Source of the DNA: CAWIVH01 sp963839475
Lineage (GTDB): Bacteria > Acidobacteriota > UBA6911
Direction: 5' to 3'
Assembly: GCA_963839475.1 (NCBI GenBank)
Contig: CAWIVH010000017.1
Coordinates: forward strand, 620,001-684,000
DNA length: 64,000 bases
The notes under the pieces were generated by a model. The model was given only the letters and a program-made list of their open reading frames with translations. It did no database searches and was not told the DNA's origin. This document shows positions 10,601 through 19,285 of this stretch, piece after piece. The translations under genes were made by a program, and so were the position numbers. How positions within the stretch are numbered: the stretch's first letter is position 1; each line of letters begins with the position of its first letter.

Positions 10601-11072
10601 CCGTCCCTTCACCGTAAAAGCCGGGGGGAACGATTCACTTCTCGGCGGGCCTCGAGGTGGTGGACTGGTGAGCGCATTCGCCGACTGCTTGCGGGATGGG
10701 TCCCTGGCAGGAAATAGCCGTCAGAGCATCGATCTCTGGTTCGATCCGACCGCGTATTCGGCGCCTACCGCGCCCAATCCCACTAAACTTGATGCCAAGG
10801 GCACTCCGGTGATCGAGGGCAGGTTGGGCAACTGCGGCCGCAATACGCTGCGTGGACCCGATTACATCGCCTTCGACTTTGCGCTCGGCCGATCGTTCAA
10901 CTATTTCGGCGAGGGCCGACGCCTGGAATTTCGGTGGGAAATGTTCAATATCTTCAATCAACCCGCCTTCGCACTGCCGGGAGCCAACGTTTCCAGCAGT
11001 GCCGTAGGCCGCATCACCAGCATGGCGGGGGATCCCCGCCTGATGCAATTCGCAATGAAGTTCGTTTTCTAA
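7620..11072 (+). CDS. Oar-like TonB-dependent outer-membrane receptor with carboxypeptidase-regulatory-like domain
   Basis: 1150 residues from the ATG at 7620, chosen over an upstream in-frame ATG (7584) because AAGGAG lies just before it and a signal peptide (SLIVIAGVLLLGVGLTNQGLS) follows directly. Residues about 30-115 form the carboxypeptidase-regulatory-like Ig fold (TGLVSDSSGAIIPNATV). A plug domain follows (GVNVHGIRSLQNNFVLDGVDNNSI), then a long 22-strand-type barrel ending in an aromatic residue (MKFVF). This is the common Acidobacteriota/Myxococcus Oar architecture. It should take up a large nutrient across the outer membrane with TonB energy. It lies directly upstream of a glycerophosphodiesterase and transporter operon, which hints at, but does not prove, a related substrate. 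Confidence 0.92.
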   Translation: MSRQSLIVIAGVLLLGVGLTNQGLSQVNTASLTGLVSDSSGAIIPNATVTARNNATNVETKISTDASGYYTFATLPVGPYTVSAEIVGFKRAVRENAVLEVGQKARIDFTMEVGTINETTTVVAMAPIMTTQEATTGGVIENRLVTDLPLATRNWDDLIAMVPGTQADRYTEEGGGTANGRTGGVNVHGIRSLQNNFVLDGVDNNSISENVQELTTQIVRPSVDSIQEFKVSTNPYSAENGRSPGSLITVTTKGGGNAFHGTAYDFLRNRVFDANTFLNNRSGTPKPPNVQNQFGGNLGGPILKDKLFFFFNYEGTRIRKGVTRLGNVPMPNERIGDFSPAAAAANRVTYATIFDRVGDCRAKVPSAFNADGSFKNNQIPSTCLDSLAQKVMGMLPQPSIVPGTGALNLSNYSRTPGIVDDTDGITTRVDYQMSPRDSFFVRYSNVDRFRYLPGIFGGTLDGTGSSANGRLSMKGQSAAIGWNRSIGTRIVNEFRVGWGRNNSVANQDPFGQNTLAEFGIKGVADSPVYSGGVTGMVISARGGTQLIGGQSGFDRIGSPDFLPKSQKTNQFQWTDMLSYSRGKHQLKFGTDIRGPLRNIYVDVPGLRGTYTFDGNRTGSGVADFLLGYPSGAQLTNLAVTDLRMQMYSFFGQDDWKLTPKITVNLGIRYDYSMWPMEGADHLTNLDPKTGQKFTPANSAYGRGLINPDKNNFAPRLGLAYQFTPKTVMRIGYGRFYMGFERAGSEDQIALNLPWLVNNVVSAPNTNQTANNMRLATGFNLSLDPNSILADPAKVVLVRLRAINPESVFGSMDQWNLGIQRELPGDIVVTLDYVGTKGTHLSTLRNLNQPLFNSNGTVTNTLVNNAYTPVIPYSALGPIEYRDNNANSMYHGGEVSAEKRYSKGLSFRASYTFSKSIDESQEHLASGGTGSFTQNPQNILGERRGPSDFDVRHRVVFSYIYELPFGVGKSYLTQGAAAHILGGWRLSGMGNLRSGRPFTVKAGGNDSLLGGPRGGGLVSAFADCLRDGSLAGNSRQSIDLWFDPTAYSAPTAPNPTKLDAKGTPVIEGRLGNCGRNTLRGPDYIAFDFALGRSFNYFGEGRRLEFRWEMFNIFNQPAFALPGANVSSSAVGRITSMAGDPRLMQFAMKFVF

Positions 11073-11085
11073 TGCATGCAGTCCG

Positions 11086-11119
11086 GGGCGCAGAGCTGAA
11101 TGGGTACTCCTCTGCGCCC
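11086..11119 (+). terminator. Strong hairpin after the TonB receptor gene
   Basis: GGGCGCAGAG (11086-11095) and CTCTGCGCCC (11110-11119) form a perfect 10-bp stem 13 bases after the receptor stop codon. No U-rich tail follows, so it may be a Rho-assisted end, a processing site, or a barrier that lowers expression of the downstream operon. Confidence 0.5.
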
Positions 11120-11241
11120 GCTTCGATTCCGCCGGACTTCATGGGAGAGCCGGGGCCCCAGAACGGCGGCCGCAGAAAACCGATTTTTAAATGGATCCGG
11201 TGCTCATGTTCGATCTATGAACAATAACGAGGAGATGGAAA

Positions 11242-12102
11242 ATGAGGCGAGAGCTGCGGGCAGCTATTTTGTTGTCCTTTGCATTTTTTGGTGCGATTCA
11301 AGCCGGGATGGCTGTGGATGCCAATAAAAAAATCATACTCATTGCCCACCGAGGCGGTGTCGTGGACAAGGATCATTCAGAAAACAGCCTCAAGGCGATG
11401 GAAGAAGCCATACGGCGTGGTTATACCCATGTTGAGGTGGACGCCCGTTGTACCAAGGACGGCAAGGTAGTCTGTTTTCATGAAAATAACATGAAGAGCG
11501 AGGCCGGAATCGATGCCAGGGTAAGCGACCTCACCCTGGATGAAATCAAGAAGATCGTATTGACCCGAAGCAAGGAACACATCCCGACTTTCGACGAGTA
11601 TTGTTCCCGTTGCAAGGGCAGAATCAATCTGATGGTGGATATCAAAGGCGTCGATGATCTGTGGTTGGAATCCTACACCCGGCAGATTGATGAGGCGTTG
11701 CAGCGACATGGATTGCTCGAGAACGCACTCTTCATCATGAATCAATTTCCCATAGGCAATCAGGAGAAGGTGGCCGCCTGGTTCCAGGGACGGGCCAAAT
11801 TGTCGTGGCGTGCAAGCCTGCTGCGCACCAGGATCCTGCAGCCCTATGTGCCGGATCCGGCCAAATACAATTTCGTTTTTAATTCGCCAGCCGATTTCAG
11901 CAAAGAGGAAATAGATGGTTTTCATGCGCTGGGTCTCAAAATTATTGCCAGCGTGAATGTCGACCATTATCGGGGACGGCCGGTCGATCCGATCCAGCAG
12001 GGATTGGAAGACATCAGGAAGATGCTGGATTGGGGAGTTGATGGTCTGCAGATCGATTCCTGCTATGATCCGCTGGTTTTTGAACGATTGGGCAAACGGT
12101 GA
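11242..12102 (+). CDS. Exported glycerophosphodiester phosphodiesterase family protein
   Basis: 286 residues with an N-terminal signal peptide (LLSFAFFGAIQAGMAVDA) after a GAGGAG ribosome binding site. The GDPD catalytic core is visible: IAHRGG near residue 35, ENS, then HVEVDARCTKDGKVVCFHE, supplying the conserved His, Glu/Asp metal ligands and second His of the TIM-barrel fold. A late DGLQIDS segment matches the end of the barrel. The family hydrolyses glycerophosphodiesters to glycerol-3-phosphate plus an alcohol. The export signal puts this step in the periplasm, which fits the organophosphate-type transporter encoded next. Confidence 0.88.
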   Translation: MRRELRAAILLSFAFFGAIQAGMAVDANKKIILIAHRGGVVDKDHSENSLKAMEEAIRRGYTHVEVDARCTKDGKVVCFHENNMKSEAGIDARVSDLTLDEIKKIVLTRSKEHIPTFDEYCSRCKGRINLMVDIKGVDDLWLESYTRQIDEALQRHGLLENALFIMNQFPIGNQEKVAAWFQGRAKLSWRASLLRTRILQPYVPDPAKYNFVFNSPADFSKEEIDGFHALGLKIIASVNVDHYRGRPVDPIQQGLEDIRKMLDWGVDGLQIDSCYDPLVFERLGKR

Positions 12103-12490
12103 TCGTGGAGTATTCCACGGGGCAATTCGCGCAGGTTGTTGTTGAATCGATGCGGATCTTGCCGCCGCGTATCTGCTTAGCCCAGTCTTTATCGGGATGT
12201 TCTCTAAAAGCAAAAGACAGCCACGGATTTCACAGATTCCACGGATTTAATGAAGGCGCCACTAAAAGGCGGAGTCTGGTTCAGCCTCTCGGAAGCGGGC
12301 AAAGATGAAGGCATCATTTGGTGCCCTCGATACGCACATGCTATATGCTTTTGAATTCGTGAAATAATTGGAACCCGGGGCTGCTTTTGAAGCGGCGAAA
12401 CGGTTACGCCGCCGCCATGTAAAGAAGCAAGACGACGAGGTCATTTAGAGCAGGTCGGACAGTGCCGGCCGGAGAGGCGCAAATCATTTT
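12103..12490. other. Intergenic between the phosphodiesterase and MFS genes
   Basis: About 390 bp that hold three tandem 9-mers (12222-12248) and otherwise nothing clear. A short frame at about 12305-12447, interrupted by a stop, reads like a helical remnant but could not be assigned. Confidence 0.4.
12222..12248 (+). repeat. Three tandem 9-mers of the CACGGATTT type
   Basis: CACGGATTT, CACAGATTC and CACGGATTT follow one another without spacers. Similar short CACGGATT-type tandem repeats are common in intergenic DNA of several environmental phyla. No function is evident. Confidence 0.7.
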
Positions 12491-13843
12491 GTGAAAAATC
12501 CGCTATTGTACTTTGCTGCCGGAAAAGAAAAGCCCCCCCTTGGCGATAGAGCTGAAATCGACCGGCTCTACAAACAGAACCGGGTATCTATCCTGGTAGC
12601 CCTTACACTCGGCCAAGGGATTTCTTACATGTGCCGCCTCGGTTTGTCGGTCGTCAAGAAACCGGTCATTGATGGTGGAATCTTCTCCGCGGATGATCTG
12701 GGCATTATCGGATCGGCCATTTTTTACGGCTACGCATTCGGCAAGTTGATAAACGGTTTCCTCGCCGACCACGCCAATATGAAGAAATTTCTGGCGACCG
12801 GTATTCTACTCTCCGCGCTTATCAATATCGCTGTCGGCTGGTCAACCCTTCTGTGGGTCTGGGTCGTTCTATGGGCCCTTAATGGCTGGTTCCAGGGATT
12901 TGGGGCGCCCGGCGGGATGGTCTCCATGTCCCAGTGGTTCAGTAATCGCGAACGCGGAAGATATTATGGGATCTGGAGCACGGCCCATTCCCTGGGCGAG
13001 GGCCTTACTTTCGTCGGATCCGCAGCGCTGGTGAGCTACTTTGGCTGGAGAGCCGGTTTTATCGGGCCTGGACTGCTTTGCGTCGTGGTTGCTGCTGGCG
13101 TGTTTCTTTTTGTGCAGGATCGCCCGCAGACGCTTGGCCTCCCCGCCGTCGCGGATTGGAAGAACGATCACGGCGTTGCCACCTCAGCTCCCGAAGGGAA
13201 AACCAGCTCCACCTGGCAGGTGCAGATATCTATCCTCAAATTGCCCTCGATCTGGATACTCGCATTGGCCAGTGCGACCATGTACATGACCCGATACGGG
13301 ATGAACAGCTGGGGCATGCTTTATTTGCAGGAATCCAAGGGATATTCCGATCTCCAGGCCGGCGGATTGATGGCCCTCAACCCGCTGGCGGGAATTGCCG
13401 GTTGCGCCGCTTACGGGTTTATTTCCGACAAGCTTTTTCACGCCCGCCGTCCGCCTGTCAATCTTGTATGCGCCCTTCTGGAGGTACTGGCCCTTTCCCT
13501 GATGTTTTTTTCCCCTCCAGGGCACCCCTACCTGCTGAGCGCCGCCTTTTTGGTATACGGCTTTTCGATTAACGGGCTGGTGACTGCTCTGGGAGGTTTG
13601 TTCGCCGTCGACATTGCGCCCAAAAAGGCTGCCGGGGCCGCCATGGGTTTTATCGGTGTTTTCAGCTACCTGGGCGCCGGAGCCCAGGAGAGAATCAGTG
13701 GCGTTCTCATCCGGGAAGGCACCACCGTCGTCAATGGCGTCCGTCAATACGATTTTCACAACGCCGTCATCTTCTGGCTTGGAACGTCGATCGTTTCGCT
13801 CATCCTTGCGGCATCCCTCTGGCGCGCGCAGGTGCGCGATTAG
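12491..13843 (+). CDS. MFS transporter of the organophosphate:phosphate antiporter (GlpT/UhpC) type
   Basis: 450 residues with about twelve hydrophobic segments. The family signature NGWFQGFGAPGGMVSM, then QWFSNRERGRYYGIWSTAHSLGEGL, matches the conserved loop of GlpT, UhpT and UhpC. The GTG at 12491 is the assigned start; GGAGAGG lies upstream at longer than ideal spacing. Known members exchange glycerol-3-phosphate or hexose phosphate for inorganic phosphate across the inner membrane. Next to the exported phosphodiesterase, glycerol-3-phosphate is the most economical substrate; another phosphorylated polyol is possible. It is followed 25 bp later by a PfkB kinase gene, suggesting one transcript. 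Confidence 0.87.
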   Translation: MKNPLLYFAAGKEKPPLGDRAEIDRLYKQNRVSILVALTLGQGISYMCRLGLSVVKKPVIDGGIFSADDLGIIGSAIFYGYAFGKLINGFLADHANMKKFLATGILLSALINIAVGWSTLLWVWVVLWALNGWFQGFGAPGGMVSMSQWFSNRERGRYYGIWSTAHSLGEGLTFVGSAALVSYFGWRAGFIGPGLLCVVVAAGVFLFVQDRPQTLGLPAVADWKNDHGVATSAPEGKTSSTWQVQISILKLPSIWILALASATMYMTRYGMNSWGMLYLQESKGYSDLQAGGLMALNPLAGIAGCAAYGFISDKLFHARRPPVNLVCALLEVLALSLMFFSPPGHPYLLSAAFLVYGFSINGLVTALGGLFAVDIAPKKAAGAAMGFIGVFSYLGAGAQERISGVLIREGTTVVNGVRQYDFHNAVIFWLGTSIVSLILAASLWRAQVRD

Positions 13844-13868
13844 GCGGAGCCGCTCGAAAGGCAAATGA

Positions 13869-14762
13869 ATGAACGGGAAATCTGATTACGATCTGGTTTT
13901 CATTGGAAACTACACCAAAGACACAATAGTTTCCAGCATCGGAACGAGGGTGGTGGACGGAGGAGGATTTAATTACGGCGCTCATGTCGCCTCGATGATG
14001 GGATTGAAAACGGCTGCGGTAACGCGCCTGTCCAGGGAGGATCAGCGAGTCGTGGATGCTCTTGAGCGGCTGGGGGTTGAGGTGTTTCCAACCTATACTC
14101 CGCACTCCACCACTCTCTGCCTTTACTATCCAACCTCCAACGTAGATGAACGTACCATTTCAGTGACCTGCACTGCCGGTTCCTTCGCACCTGATCAAGT
14201 CGAGAATCTTCAGGCCCGCGCCTTCATTGTCAGCGCCTCCTTCCGGGGCGAGGTGGGGCTCTCAGTTATAGAGGAATTGAAGAAAAAGGGCTCGCTGCTT
14301 GCGGCAGACGTGCAAGGCTTCATTCGGGTCATAGGGCCTGACGGCAAACTCGCATCCGATGGCTGGCCTGAACGGCAGCCAATTCTATCAGCTATCGACA
14401 TCCTCAAAACGGATGCCGTGGAGGCGGAATTGCTAACCGGCAACGGCAACATCAAAGAGGCCATATGGGCCATTGCATCTTGGGGGCCCAAAGAAATAGT
14501 CCTGACACATCGCGATGGAGTGCTGGTTCTCGCGGACGGTGGAATGCACGAAGCGCCATTTCGCCCCTCGAAACTTGTGGGGCGCAGCGGCCGGGGAGAT
14601 ACCTGCATGGCCTCCTATGTCGCCAAGCGCTTGAGTTCGCCGCCAGGAGTCGCCACAGCCTGGGCAGCCGCCGTGACAAGCTTAAAGATGGAGGCCGAAG
14701 GGCCAATCAAGAGAAGTTTGGCCGAAGCAGAGGCCTTGATTCTAAGTCAGTACTCGGGGTAG
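13869..14762 (+). CDS. PfkB-family carbohydrate kinase
   Basis: 297 residues. The ribokinase-like fold shows an N-terminal DLVFIGNYTKD strand, the substrate-side GGGFNYGAHVA motif, and the C-terminal signature VGRSGRGDTCMASYVAKRL with the GxGD catalytic Asp (here GRGD). ATG at 13869 follows GAAAGG; another ATG at 13865 is out of frame. The family phosphorylates sugars or sugar-like compounds; IolC of the inositol pathway belongs to it, as do many others, so the substrate cannot be read from sequence. It sits between the MFS transporter and a TIM-barrel isomerase, consistent with cytoplasmic processing of an imported polyol or sugar. Confidence 0.87.
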   Translation: MNGKSDYDLVFIGNYTKDTIVSSIGTRVVDGGGFNYGAHVASMMGLKTAAVTRLSREDQRVVDALERLGVEVFPTYTPHSTTLCLYYPTSNVDERTISVTCTAGSFAPDQVENLQARAFIVSASFRGEVGLSVIEELKKKGSLLAADVQGFIRVIGPDGKLASDGWPERQPILSAIDILKTDAVEAELLTGNGNIKEAIWAIASWGPKEIVLTHRDGVLVLADGGMHEAPFRPSKLVGRSGRGDTCMASYVAKRLSSPPGVATAWAAAVTSLKMEAEGPIKRSLAEAEALILSQYSG

Positions 14763-14883
14763 ATCAGACGCGGCGCCGCGAGGCAAAAGAGTCAGGTGGT
14801 CTGATGCTGTTGTTGTGCCGCTCGCCATGGCCTTCCGGCACTTCGAACAACCCGGAGTTCGGTTATTCCGACTGGAGTGGTTC

Positions 14884-15672
14884 ATGCAGTTCGCCTTTTG
14901 CCTCGAAATGCTCTTCCGGGAAATGCCATTTGCAGATCGACTGGCTGTTGCCAGGGATGCAGGAGCCAGCAGTATTGAATTCTGGGACTGGCGAGACAAG
15001 GATCTGGCCGCACTGGAACGATTGCTGACCCGGCACCGCATGCGCATTACGAATCTCAGCGGCAATCGCCTGAACGGAATGATAGACCCGGCGCAGCGGA
15101 AGTCCTTCCTGAAAGAGGTCGGCGAAACCGCCGGGATAGCCGGCAGAATGGGCTGTGCCCGGCTTATGCTGCTAGCCCAGAGCCTGAAGCCGGATGGCTC
15201 GGCGGTCCCTCCCCCATCGGGCCTGTCCGATACCGGGATTTTTGAGCAGATTGTGATCTGTGGTTTGGAGCTGGCCAACCTGGGTGACGCATTGAATCTG
15301 GAGTTTGTCATTGAGCCCTTGAATACGGTTACGGACCACCCCGGGTATTTTCTCGACTCCTCCGAAATCACATTCGATATCATCCGCGAGATTCACCACC
15401 CGCGAGTGAAGGTGCTTTATGACATATATCATATGGCTATGATGGATGAAGACGTGTTGGGGGACATTGAAAAGCACTTGGATCTCATTGGGTACTTCCA
15501 TGTGGCGGACGCCCCCGGGCGCAATGAACCGGGTACAGGAAAGATCCCCTACCGGGAGATTTCCGCACTCTTGCGAAAACTGGATTTTCAGGGTCTTATC
15601 GGATTTGAGTATCTTCCAAGCCAGGGGAAAAGTGCAGAGTCCATCGACAAGGCGCTCAAGGCATTTGCCTAG
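14884..15672 (+). CDS. Hydroxypyruvate isomerase-like TIM-barrel protein
   Basis: 262 residues from the ATG at 14884 (GGAG seven bases upstream); the frame extends further up but lacks a better start. Features of the Hyi family are plain: FCLEMLFREMPFADRL at the start, IEPLN with a metal-binding Glu in the middle, LYDIYHM, then FHVADAPGRNEPGTGKIPY and FEYLPS at the end. These supply the Glu/Asp/His/Glu metal site. The family interconverts hydroxypyruvate and tartronate semialdehyde or related keto-acids and ketoses. It closes the apparent phosphodiesterase-transporter-kinase-isomerase run. Confidence 0.85.
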   Translation: MQFAFCLEMLFREMPFADRLAVARDAGASSIEFWDWRDKDLAALERLLTRHRMRITNLSGNRLNGMIDPAQRKSFLKEVGETAGIAGRMGCARLMLLAQSLKPDGSAVPPPSGLSDTGIFEQIVICGLELANLGDALNLEFVIEPLNTVTDHPGYFLDSSEITFDIIREIHHPRVKVLYDIYHMAMMDEDVLGDIEKHLDLIGYFHVADAPGRNEPGTGKIPYREISALLRKLDFQGLIGFEYLPSQGKSAESIDKALKAFA

Positions 15673-15818
15673 TCGCCTAATGACGGGTGGCGATCAGCAG
15701 GCTCCCGATGCGATTCCTGAGTCCTGCAAGCCTTCGGAGCGGTCAGGAATGAAATGGAGGACCAGGAGTCTCGCGCCGGACGGGCATTCACTCGAGAGAT
15801 TCAAACCTTCGCCCAGCG

Positions 15819-17990
15819 TTAATTGCCCGATCCTCGAGCGATGGCCAGATCAAGCGGTACCGCTGAACAGCCGTAGTTCGCAATAAAGGTCTGTTTGTCT
15901 TTTTCGGCGAGATCCCTGCGGCCGCCCGCGAGGCGCACCCGGATCACGTCGACCGCTGCCGCGCAGAGGTGATCCCGGACAATGCCGCACTGTGTATTGA
16001 TGTCGGGGCCTGAGGGCGTTGACACCAGCGTGCAGTTCTCGGGATCGTGTGAGCTTCCGTAAAGCTCGATAAGTTCGAAGCGCACTTTGGGATCGGAAGT
16101 GATGAGCATTCCTGTCATGAGAACCAATACCGCTTCGTTGCCGCGATCGCGCGCCAGGAGCACGCGTGCCAGCTGCCGATAGGCGTTTGGATCCAGGGGC
16201 GCCAGAGCACGAGCATTGTTTGCGGCAGATTCGGCTTCATCCAGGTCTCCGGATTTAAGGCAGGATGCGGACAGCAGACGGTAGGCATCGGGCAACGAAC
16301 GGGGAATTACGCCGAAGGCAGGCTGGCCGTGCGCCGATCGATATTGCCTGTCGTGGGCCTCGCTTATGGATATACACCGAAGAAGGGCTCGCCGTGCCTT
16401 CTGGTTCTCGGCGGAGCTCCCAGGCGTTTCTACACCATTACTTTGCTTCGAGAGGAGATCGCTCTTCGTGAGATGAGCTGCACCCGCCAGGTGATAAACC
16501 GCCGGTTGGTTTCGCAGGTCCGGCAGTGAGTCGATGATTGCTATGCTCCTGTCGGTCTCTTCGATCACTCGGTCGATACTCGAATGCTCTGGATCGGAAT
16601 CGAAAAGGGCTGCCGCAAGCATTCGGTGGATCTTGTGGCTGTCGGGGCTGGTACGAACATCGGCCTCCGCCAGCGCGAGGTCGTCCTTCCAATCCCGGTT
16701 CCGAACCCACGTCCGGAGCGTGAATACAGCCGTAATGAGACAAAGCAGGACCAGCGCGACTTTCGGCTTGCCGACCCATTGCGCCACGACGAAGATCCCC
16801 ATCACCAGGCAGGCCAGAAGACCGGCAAGCGGCAGATAGATGAGGCGGTCGGCCATGATTGTGCCGATGGGAAACAACAGATTTGAACTCGGCAGAAAAG
16901 CGATGAACGAGAAGGCCAAAAAAAAGAATGCCGGTCGGCTCCGCCGATACAGCAGCAGGGCTCCCGCCGCCAAAAATGCAGAGACGATCCCGGCGCTCCA
17001 ATCACCTGCGCTGCCGGTGGCGAGAGGGATCTGAGAAAAAGAGTAATCGCAGGAAAGCCGCGGCCAGGCCGCGAGCGCCAGGTAACGGCCCATCACCTTT
17101 AACGCAGTGAGTCGGCCGATCCAAAATTCCGCCCCGGCAATCGGGTTGTCGGTAAACGGGAACTCGGCGGCCGGTGAGCCTGCGAGCACGACCGATCGCT
17201 GGTATAGCATTACAGCCGTCGGCAGCAGAATGGCGGCACAACCCAATGCCACACCTTGCCACCTTCTTCGTTCCTGCCGCAAGGCAATCTCGTAGAGTAC
17301 GACGACTCCCAGAACGGCCACCGCGCTTTCCTTGGAAAAAACTCCGGCCGCGGTGACAGTCGCCAGAGCCAGAAGCCAGGCGCCCCGCCTCCAGCCTGCG
17401 CTCGAATGGCTTCGGAGGTAAATCAGGAATCCGCCGAGCGTGGCTCCGGCAGCCAGCAGGTCCGCCCGCCCAACAATGTTTGTGACGGATTCCGTCCCGG
17501 CCGGATGAACGGCCCAGAGTGCTGCGATGAATACAGGGGGCCAAAAGCTTCGTATAAACCGGCGTGACACCAGATAGAGCAAGAGGACATTTCCAAGGTG
17601 CAATATGAGGTTTATCCAGTGGTAACCGCCCGGTTCGTTGCGGTTCCCGAGAATGGCGTAATTGAAAAGATACGAGAGGGTTGTCAGCGGCCGGTAAAGC
17701 CCCGCTTCACCGGTGGGCCACCAATAGGTGTGGCGAAAGATCATATCGAGATTTTGGCCGGTGGCTTCACGAATGCGCGGATCCTGGAGCAGGAGAGGTT
17801 TGTTATCGAGAGCAAAGCCGGCGCTGAACGAATTGGAATAGGCGAGCAGGGTAAGAAAGCAAAGCCCACAGGCAGCGAGCAGATGCCGATTACGGTCACT
17901 GGTGCACTCGTCAGAAGAGAGCGGATGAAGCCTCCTTGTGCTTTCATGTCTCTTTGGATTTTTCGCGGAGAGGCTTCGGGACTTCGCCAT
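15819..17990 (-). CDS. DUF1736/TMTC-like polytopic membrane protein with C-terminal TPR region
   Basis: 723 residues. After a basic N-terminus come about nine to eleven hydrophobic segments. The first luminal-type loop carries LDNKPLLLQDPRI and the third HPAGTESVTNIVGRADLLAA, the two most conserved stretches of the TMTC/GT39-like family. After the last membrane segment (VALVLLCLITAVFTLRTWV) a helical repeat region of about 280 residues includes TPR-like units (DAYRLLSASCLKSGDLDEAESAANNARALAPLDPNAYRQLARVL). TMTC proteins of animals are O-mannosyltransferases. Bacterial members are widespread in Acidobacteria and mostly untested; protein glycosylation is the best guess. Transcribed against both neighbours. 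Confidence 0.82.
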   Translation of the reverse strand: MAKSRSLSAKNPKRHESTRRLHPLSSDECTSDRNRHLLAACGLCFLTLLAYSNSFSAGFALDNKPLLLQDPRIREATGQNLDMIFRHTYWWPTGEAGLYRPLTTLSYLFNYAILGNRNEPGGYHWINLILHLGNVLLLYLVSRRFIRSFWPPVFIAALWAVHPAGTESVTNIVGRADLLAAGATLGGFLIYLRSHSSAGWRRGAWLLALATVTAAGVFSKESAVAVLGVVVLYEIALRQERRRWQGVALGCAAILLPTAVMLYQRSVVLAGSPAAEFPFTDNPIAGAEFWIGRLTALKVMGRYLALAAWPRLSCDYSFSQIPLATGSAGDWSAGIVSAFLAAGALLLYRRSRPAFFFLAFSFIAFLPSSNLLFPIGTIMADRLIYLPLAGLLACLVMGIFVVAQWVGKPKVALVLLCLITAVFTLRTWVRNRDWKDDLALAEADVRTSPDSHKIHRMLAAALFDSDPEHSSIDRVIEETDRSIAIIDSLPDLRNQPAVYHLAGAAHLTKSDLLSKQSNGVETPGSSAENQKARRALLRCISISEAHDRQYRSAHGQPAFGVIPRSLPDAYRLLSASCLKSGDLDEAESAANNARALAPLDPNAYRQLARVLLARDRGNEAVLVLMTGMLITSDPKVRFELIELYGSSHDPENCTLVSTPSGPDINTQCGIVRDHLCAAAVDVIRVRLAGGRRDLAEKDKQTFIANYGCSAVPLDLAIARGSGN

Positions 17991-18300
17991 TATGAGTGAT
18001 TCAGCATATCGTGGCTGTTTCCATCAATCATGATCGATTGATCGGGTCTTCGGCCCCGAGAGATCACCCAGGTGCCGAAACCAAGCATAAAGGGCATTTT
18101 ACTGCAACCCGATGCTGAAGCAACCTGGGTTTTAATCCCCTATTCAGTCTAACGTTGCTGTTTCAGAGGACAACCTCAGGGAAGGGACTGTGATTTTACC
18201 GACACGCTCGGGAATCTGAAGTCTCAAGGATATAATTCAAATCGCAGCGTGCAATCTCTGTATATCAGGTTTATCGCCAGCAATCAGGGAGGGTGACACC
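17991..18300. other. Divergent intergenic region
   Basis: About 310 bp between the TMTC-like gene and the IolI-like gene. No gene or repeat was seen. It must contain both promoters. Confidence 0.4.
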
Positions 18301-19125
18301 ATGCGGCTCGGATTCAACGGCGCGACAACGATGACAAGCGTTCTTGAGACTGACATACGGATTGCCGGGCATGCCGGATTCGATGCCCTGGAAATCACAG
18401 CCTCCAAACTGCAGAGGTTCCTCAATAGTCACTCGATTCACGATGCGCGAGAACTCATTGAGGAGGCGAAGCTGAAGCCATACACCATCAACTCAATCGA
18501 GAAGATCAACCTTCGCGAGCCTGAAGGTCGAGATGAGGTTTTGGCTCAGACAAAACTACTGAGCCAGTATGCTTCCAGCCTTGCCTGCCCTTGGATTATC
18601 GCAGTGCCGGGGCCGGCCCCCGATGGCCTGCAATGGAAAGCAGCCCGTGCCGCTACTGTTGAGATACTTCAGGAAATGGCGAGCATCGCAGCGGCGTATG
18701 GCATAGGCATTGCTTTCGAATTCCTGGGATTCCCGTGGTCTTCTGTTCGAACGGCCGCGCAGGCGTGGGAGATAGTACAGGAAACCGCTCAGGCGAATGT
18801 CAGCATGGTGATCGACACTTGCCATTTTTATGCCGGCGGCTCCACGATAGACTCAATTAGCGCTTTGGATCCGGGCAAGGTGGCCATTCTTCACATCAAT
18901 GACGTTGATCCGCTTCCCCGCGAGCTTATCACCGATGCAAACCGCCTGTTCCCCGGCGATGGCGTAATACCGCTCGGACAAATCATCGGAGCATTACGCC
19001 AAATCGGATATGACGAAATTGCATCCGTGGAGATCTTTCGGCCGGAATATTGGCAGCGCGACCCGTTTTCGGTGGCGGAGGAAGCGAAGGCGAAAACCCA
19101 ACGAGTCCTGGAACACTGCAAGTAG
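18301..19125 (+). CDS. iolI: IolI-like inosose (2-keto-myo-inositol) isomerase
   Basis: 274 residues after a GGGAGGGTGACACC ribosome binding region. From memory the sequence follows Bacillus IolI along its whole length: start MRLGFNGATT, central HSIHDARELIEEAKLKP, WIIAVPGP, the barrel Glu in IAFEFLGFPWSSV, DTCHFYAGGS, HINDVDPLPRELITDANRLFPGDG, and the ending SVEIFRPEYW. The metal ligands Glu, Asp, His and Glu are present. IolI isomerises 2-keto-myo-inositol in inositol breakdown. Related epimerases of the AP-endonuclease-2 superfamily act on other keto-sugars, so the exact substrate stays open. It supports a polyol or inositol theme for the preceding genes. Confidence 0.8.
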   Translation: MRLGFNGATTMTSVLETDIRIAGHAGFDALEITASKLQRFLNSHSIHDARELIEEAKLKPYTINSIEKINLREPEGRDEVLAQTKLLSQYASSLACPWIIAVPGPAPDGLQWKAARAATVEILQEMASIAAAYGIGIAFEFLGFPWSSVRTAAQAWEIVQETAQANVSMVIDTCHFYAGGSTIDSISALDPGKVAILHINDVDPLPRELITDANRLFPGDGVIPLGQIIGALRQIGYDEIASVEIFRPEYWQRDPFSVAEEAKAKTQRVLEHCK

Positions 19126-19285
19126 TTGCAACCTGACCATCCAGGTTTTCGCCACCAGGCATGAAACCGCTACTCGGGCCTGGTTGCCGGATGCTCATGG
19201 ATTTCGGCCCATTCCTTAATAGGCCGACCCTGTGCAACGCAACTGAGAAGCGCCTCTTTTACGGGCGACCCAGATGACGCTTCAA

